Shown piece by piece: positions 32,875-34,396 of a stretch of 34,396 bases of DNA (position 1 is its first letter; every line of letters starts with the position of its first letter). The DNA is from Microbacteriaceae bacterium PS02333 (GTDB lineage Bacteria > Actinomycetota > Actinomycetes > Actinomycetales > Microbacteriaceae): positions 1 through 34,396 of the forward strand of contig JASCOI010000023.1 in the NCBI GenBank assembly GCA_029959665.1, read 5' to 3'. The notes under the pieces were generated by a model, which was not told the DNA's origin, did no database searches, and saw nothing but the letters and a program-made list of their open reading frames with translations. The translations under genes were made by a program, and so were the position numbers.

Positions 32875-34193
32875 CGGAGAAGCCCTTCGTAGTGACGTTG
32901 CTGCAGCTGCGAGTCGATCTGCTTCACGGTCTCGAGACCGACACCCACGATGATGAGGATGCTCGCGCCACCGAACGGGAAGTTCTGGTTCGCGCCGAAC
33001 AGCGCCAGTGCTGCCAGCGGGATGAGCGCGATGAGACCGAGGTAGAGCGAGCCGGGCAACGTCACCCGGGTCAGGACGTAGTCGAGGTACTCGGCGGTGG
33101 GACGACCGGCACGGATGCCGGGGATGAACCCGCCGTACTTCTTCATGTTGTCGGCGACCTCTTCGGGGTTGAAGGTGATCGCGACGTAGAAGTAGGTGAA
33201 CCCGACGATGAGCAGGAAGTACAGGACCATGTAGAACCAGTTGTCACCCGAGGTCAGGTTGTTCTGGATCCAGGTCACCCACGCGGCCGGCTCCGAGCCG
33301 TCGGAGGGCTGGTTGAACTGCGCGATGAGGGCCGGCAGGTAGAGCAGCGACGAGGCGAAGATGACGGGCACGACGCCGGCCATGTTCACCTTGATCGGGA
33401 TGTACGTGTTGTTGCCCCCGTAGGTCCGACGGCCGACCATGCGCTTGGCGTACTGCACGGGGATGCGCCGCTGTGACTGCTCGACGAACACGACGGCCAT
33501 CATGATCACCAGGCCGACGAGGATCACGAAGAGGAAGAGCTCGAAGGACTGCGACTGCTCGATCGCCCAGAGCGCCGACGGGAACTGCGCTGCGATGGAC
33601 GTGAAGATGAGGAGCGACATGCCGTTGCCGATGCCGCGCTCGGTGACGAGCTCGCCCATCCACATGATGAGGCCGGTGCCGGCGGTCAGGGTGACGACCA
33701 TGAGCATGATCGCGTACCAGCTGTCGTTCGAGATGATCGACGAGCAGGAGGCGCTGGCGTTCGTGCCGAAGAGCTGACCCGAGCGGGCCACCGTGATCAG
33801 CGTGGTGGACTGCAGCACACCGAGCGCGATCGTCAGGTACCGCGTGTACTGCGTCAGCTTCGCCTGGCCGGTCTGGCCCTCCTTGTAGAGGGCGTCGAAG
33901 TGCGGGATCACGACGCGCAGGAGCTGCACGATGATCGACGACGTGATGTACGGCATGATGCCGAGCGCGAAGACCGAGAGCTTCAGCAGCGCGCCACCGG
34001 AGAACAGGTTGATCAGGTCGTAGAGACCGCCGGAGGACGATGCGCTCGCGAGGCAGGTCTGGACGGCTGCGTAGTCCACGTACGGCGCGGGGATGTACGA
34101 CCCGAGCCGGAACAGCGCGATGATCGCCAGGGTGAAGCCGATCTTCTTGCGAAGATCGGGGGTGCGCATGATGCGCGCGACCGCTCTGAACAC
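32871..34193 (-). CDS. secY: Protein translocase subunit SecY
   Basis: SecY is the channel of the SecYEG translocon in the cytoplasmic membrane. The product is 440 residues with ten predicted transmembrane segments, from [20 protein letters not shown] to [15 protein letters not shown]. The conserved N-terminal IPAPYVDY, the plug region [24 protein letters not shown] and the cytoplasmic [33 protein letters not shown] are present, as is the [20 protein letters not shown] loop. The GTG start has GGAGAG upstream. The protein ends [13 protein letters not shown]. The adk gene follows with a TTGA overlap. The usual rplO neighbour would lie beyond the contig edge. Confidence 0.98.
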   Translation of the reverse strand: MFRAVARIMRTPDLRKKIGFTLAIIALFRLGSYIPAPYVDYAAVQTCLASASSSGGLYDLINLFSGGALLKLSVFALGIMPYITSSIIVQLLRVVIPHFDALYKEGQTGQAKLTQYTRYLTIALGVLQSTTLITVARSGQLFGTNASASCSSIISNDSWYAIMLMVVTLTAGTGLIMWMGELVTERGIGNGMSLLIFTSIAAQFPSALWAIEQSQSFELFLFVILVGLVIMMAVVFVEQSQRRIPVQYAKRMVGRRTYGGNNTYIPIKVNMAGVVPVIFASSLLYLPALIAQFNQPSDGSEPAAWVTWIQNNLTSGDNWFYMVLYFLLIVGFTYFYVAITFNPEEVADNMKKYGGFIPGIRAGRPTAEYLDYVLTRVTLPGSLYLGLIALIPLAALALFGANQNFPFGGASILIIVGVGLETVKQIDSQLQQRHYEGLLR

Positions 34194-34396
34194 GAGAACT
34201 CTCCGAACTACTGGGACCGGTCTTGCCGATCGAGCCGGGCGAGGCCGCCCGTGGCCGGGACGCCGACCGCGCGACCCGGGACCGTCGGCACGTGGCCGAC
34301 CAGCTCCGGGTCTGTCATCAAGGAAACCGTAACGGCGGGGCCCGGGGGCACCCCCCCCCGCCCCCCCGGGGCCCCGGGGGGCCGGGGGGGCGCCGG
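34194..34396. other. Leader of secY and low-complexity contig edge
   Basis: No supported gene is present. From the secY side, about 125 bases of ordinary GC-rich DNA serve as its upstream region, including the GGAGAG ribosome site. From about 34338 the sequence collapses into C and G homopolymer runs, resembling the other end of the window and probably an unreliable assembly edge. The expected rplO (L15) is not seen here. Confidence 0.6.

Noticed and set aside
34208-34318. 36-codon ORF upstream of secY on the minus strand
   Set aside because: No Shine-Dalgarno, no resemblance to L15 or another known small protein, and it lies next to the unreliable contig edge.

Overview
The window is chromosomal DNA of a high-GC actinobacterium, most likely Microbacteriaceae and plausibly Curtobacterium. 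The evidence is pervasive G/C third positions, frequent GTG/TTG starts, the infA-rpmJ-rpsM-rpsK-rpoA-rplQ and secY-adk-map blocks, a SARP/AfsR-type regulator, an LCP protein, and an LAXTG-type surface anchor. I see no tRNA, rRNA, IS element, prophage or CRISPR. Both extreme ends turn into C/G homopolymer runs, so the window is probably a whole assembly contig with unreliable edges.

Layout: 101-2538 and on to 3143 hold a DUF4190 membrane protein and the t6A cluster tsaB-rimI-tsaD (minus). 3309-4741 holds a convergent pair of secreted hydrolases (GH16 plus, SGNH minus) that separates tsaB from tsaE. 4818-9866 is a tight minus-strand operon, glmS-acpS-(micro-ORF)-alr2-alr1-tsaE, mostly joined by 4-base overlaps. 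9939-11448 carries a glutathione-peroxidase-like gene and coaA (plus). 11581-13946 is the rplM-rpsI-glmM operon (minus). 14305-17355 is a large cell-wall-anchored ExeM/NucH nuclease (minus). 17450-19095 is truA plus an MBL hydrolase (minus). 19185-21007 is a DrrAB-like ABC exporter (plus), convergent with a 1,068-residue SARP regulator (21011-24217, minus). 24298-26554 holds a lipoprotein (plus) and a FUSC-like membrane protein (minus). 26575-29892 is the ribosomal/RNA polymerase alpha operon (minus). 30155-31393 is an LCP protein (plus). 31443-34193 is secY-adk-map (minus).

Biologically the window is mostly essential gene clusters. It covers cell-wall precursor supply (GlmS, GlmM, two alanine racemases, LCP), CoA/ACP maturation (CoaA, AcpS), t6A tRNA modification (TsaB/D/E with RimI), translation, transcription and secretion. 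Interspersed are secreted or surface hydrolases and one regulator-exporter unit.

The points most worth a second look are: (i) three tandem 11-bp repeats in front of the ABC exporter, matching the geometry of SARP operators; (ii) two adjacent alanine racemases whose non-canonical active-site positions look complementary; (iii) a 21-codon ORF wedged between acpS and alr2 whose start duplicates the start of alr2; (iv) an L17 reading frame that runs through its own terminator into the next promoter; (v) a series of hairpins between rpsK and rpoA; and (vi) eight genes whose -10 box lies exactly 6-7 bases before the start codon, implying leaderless mRNAs.
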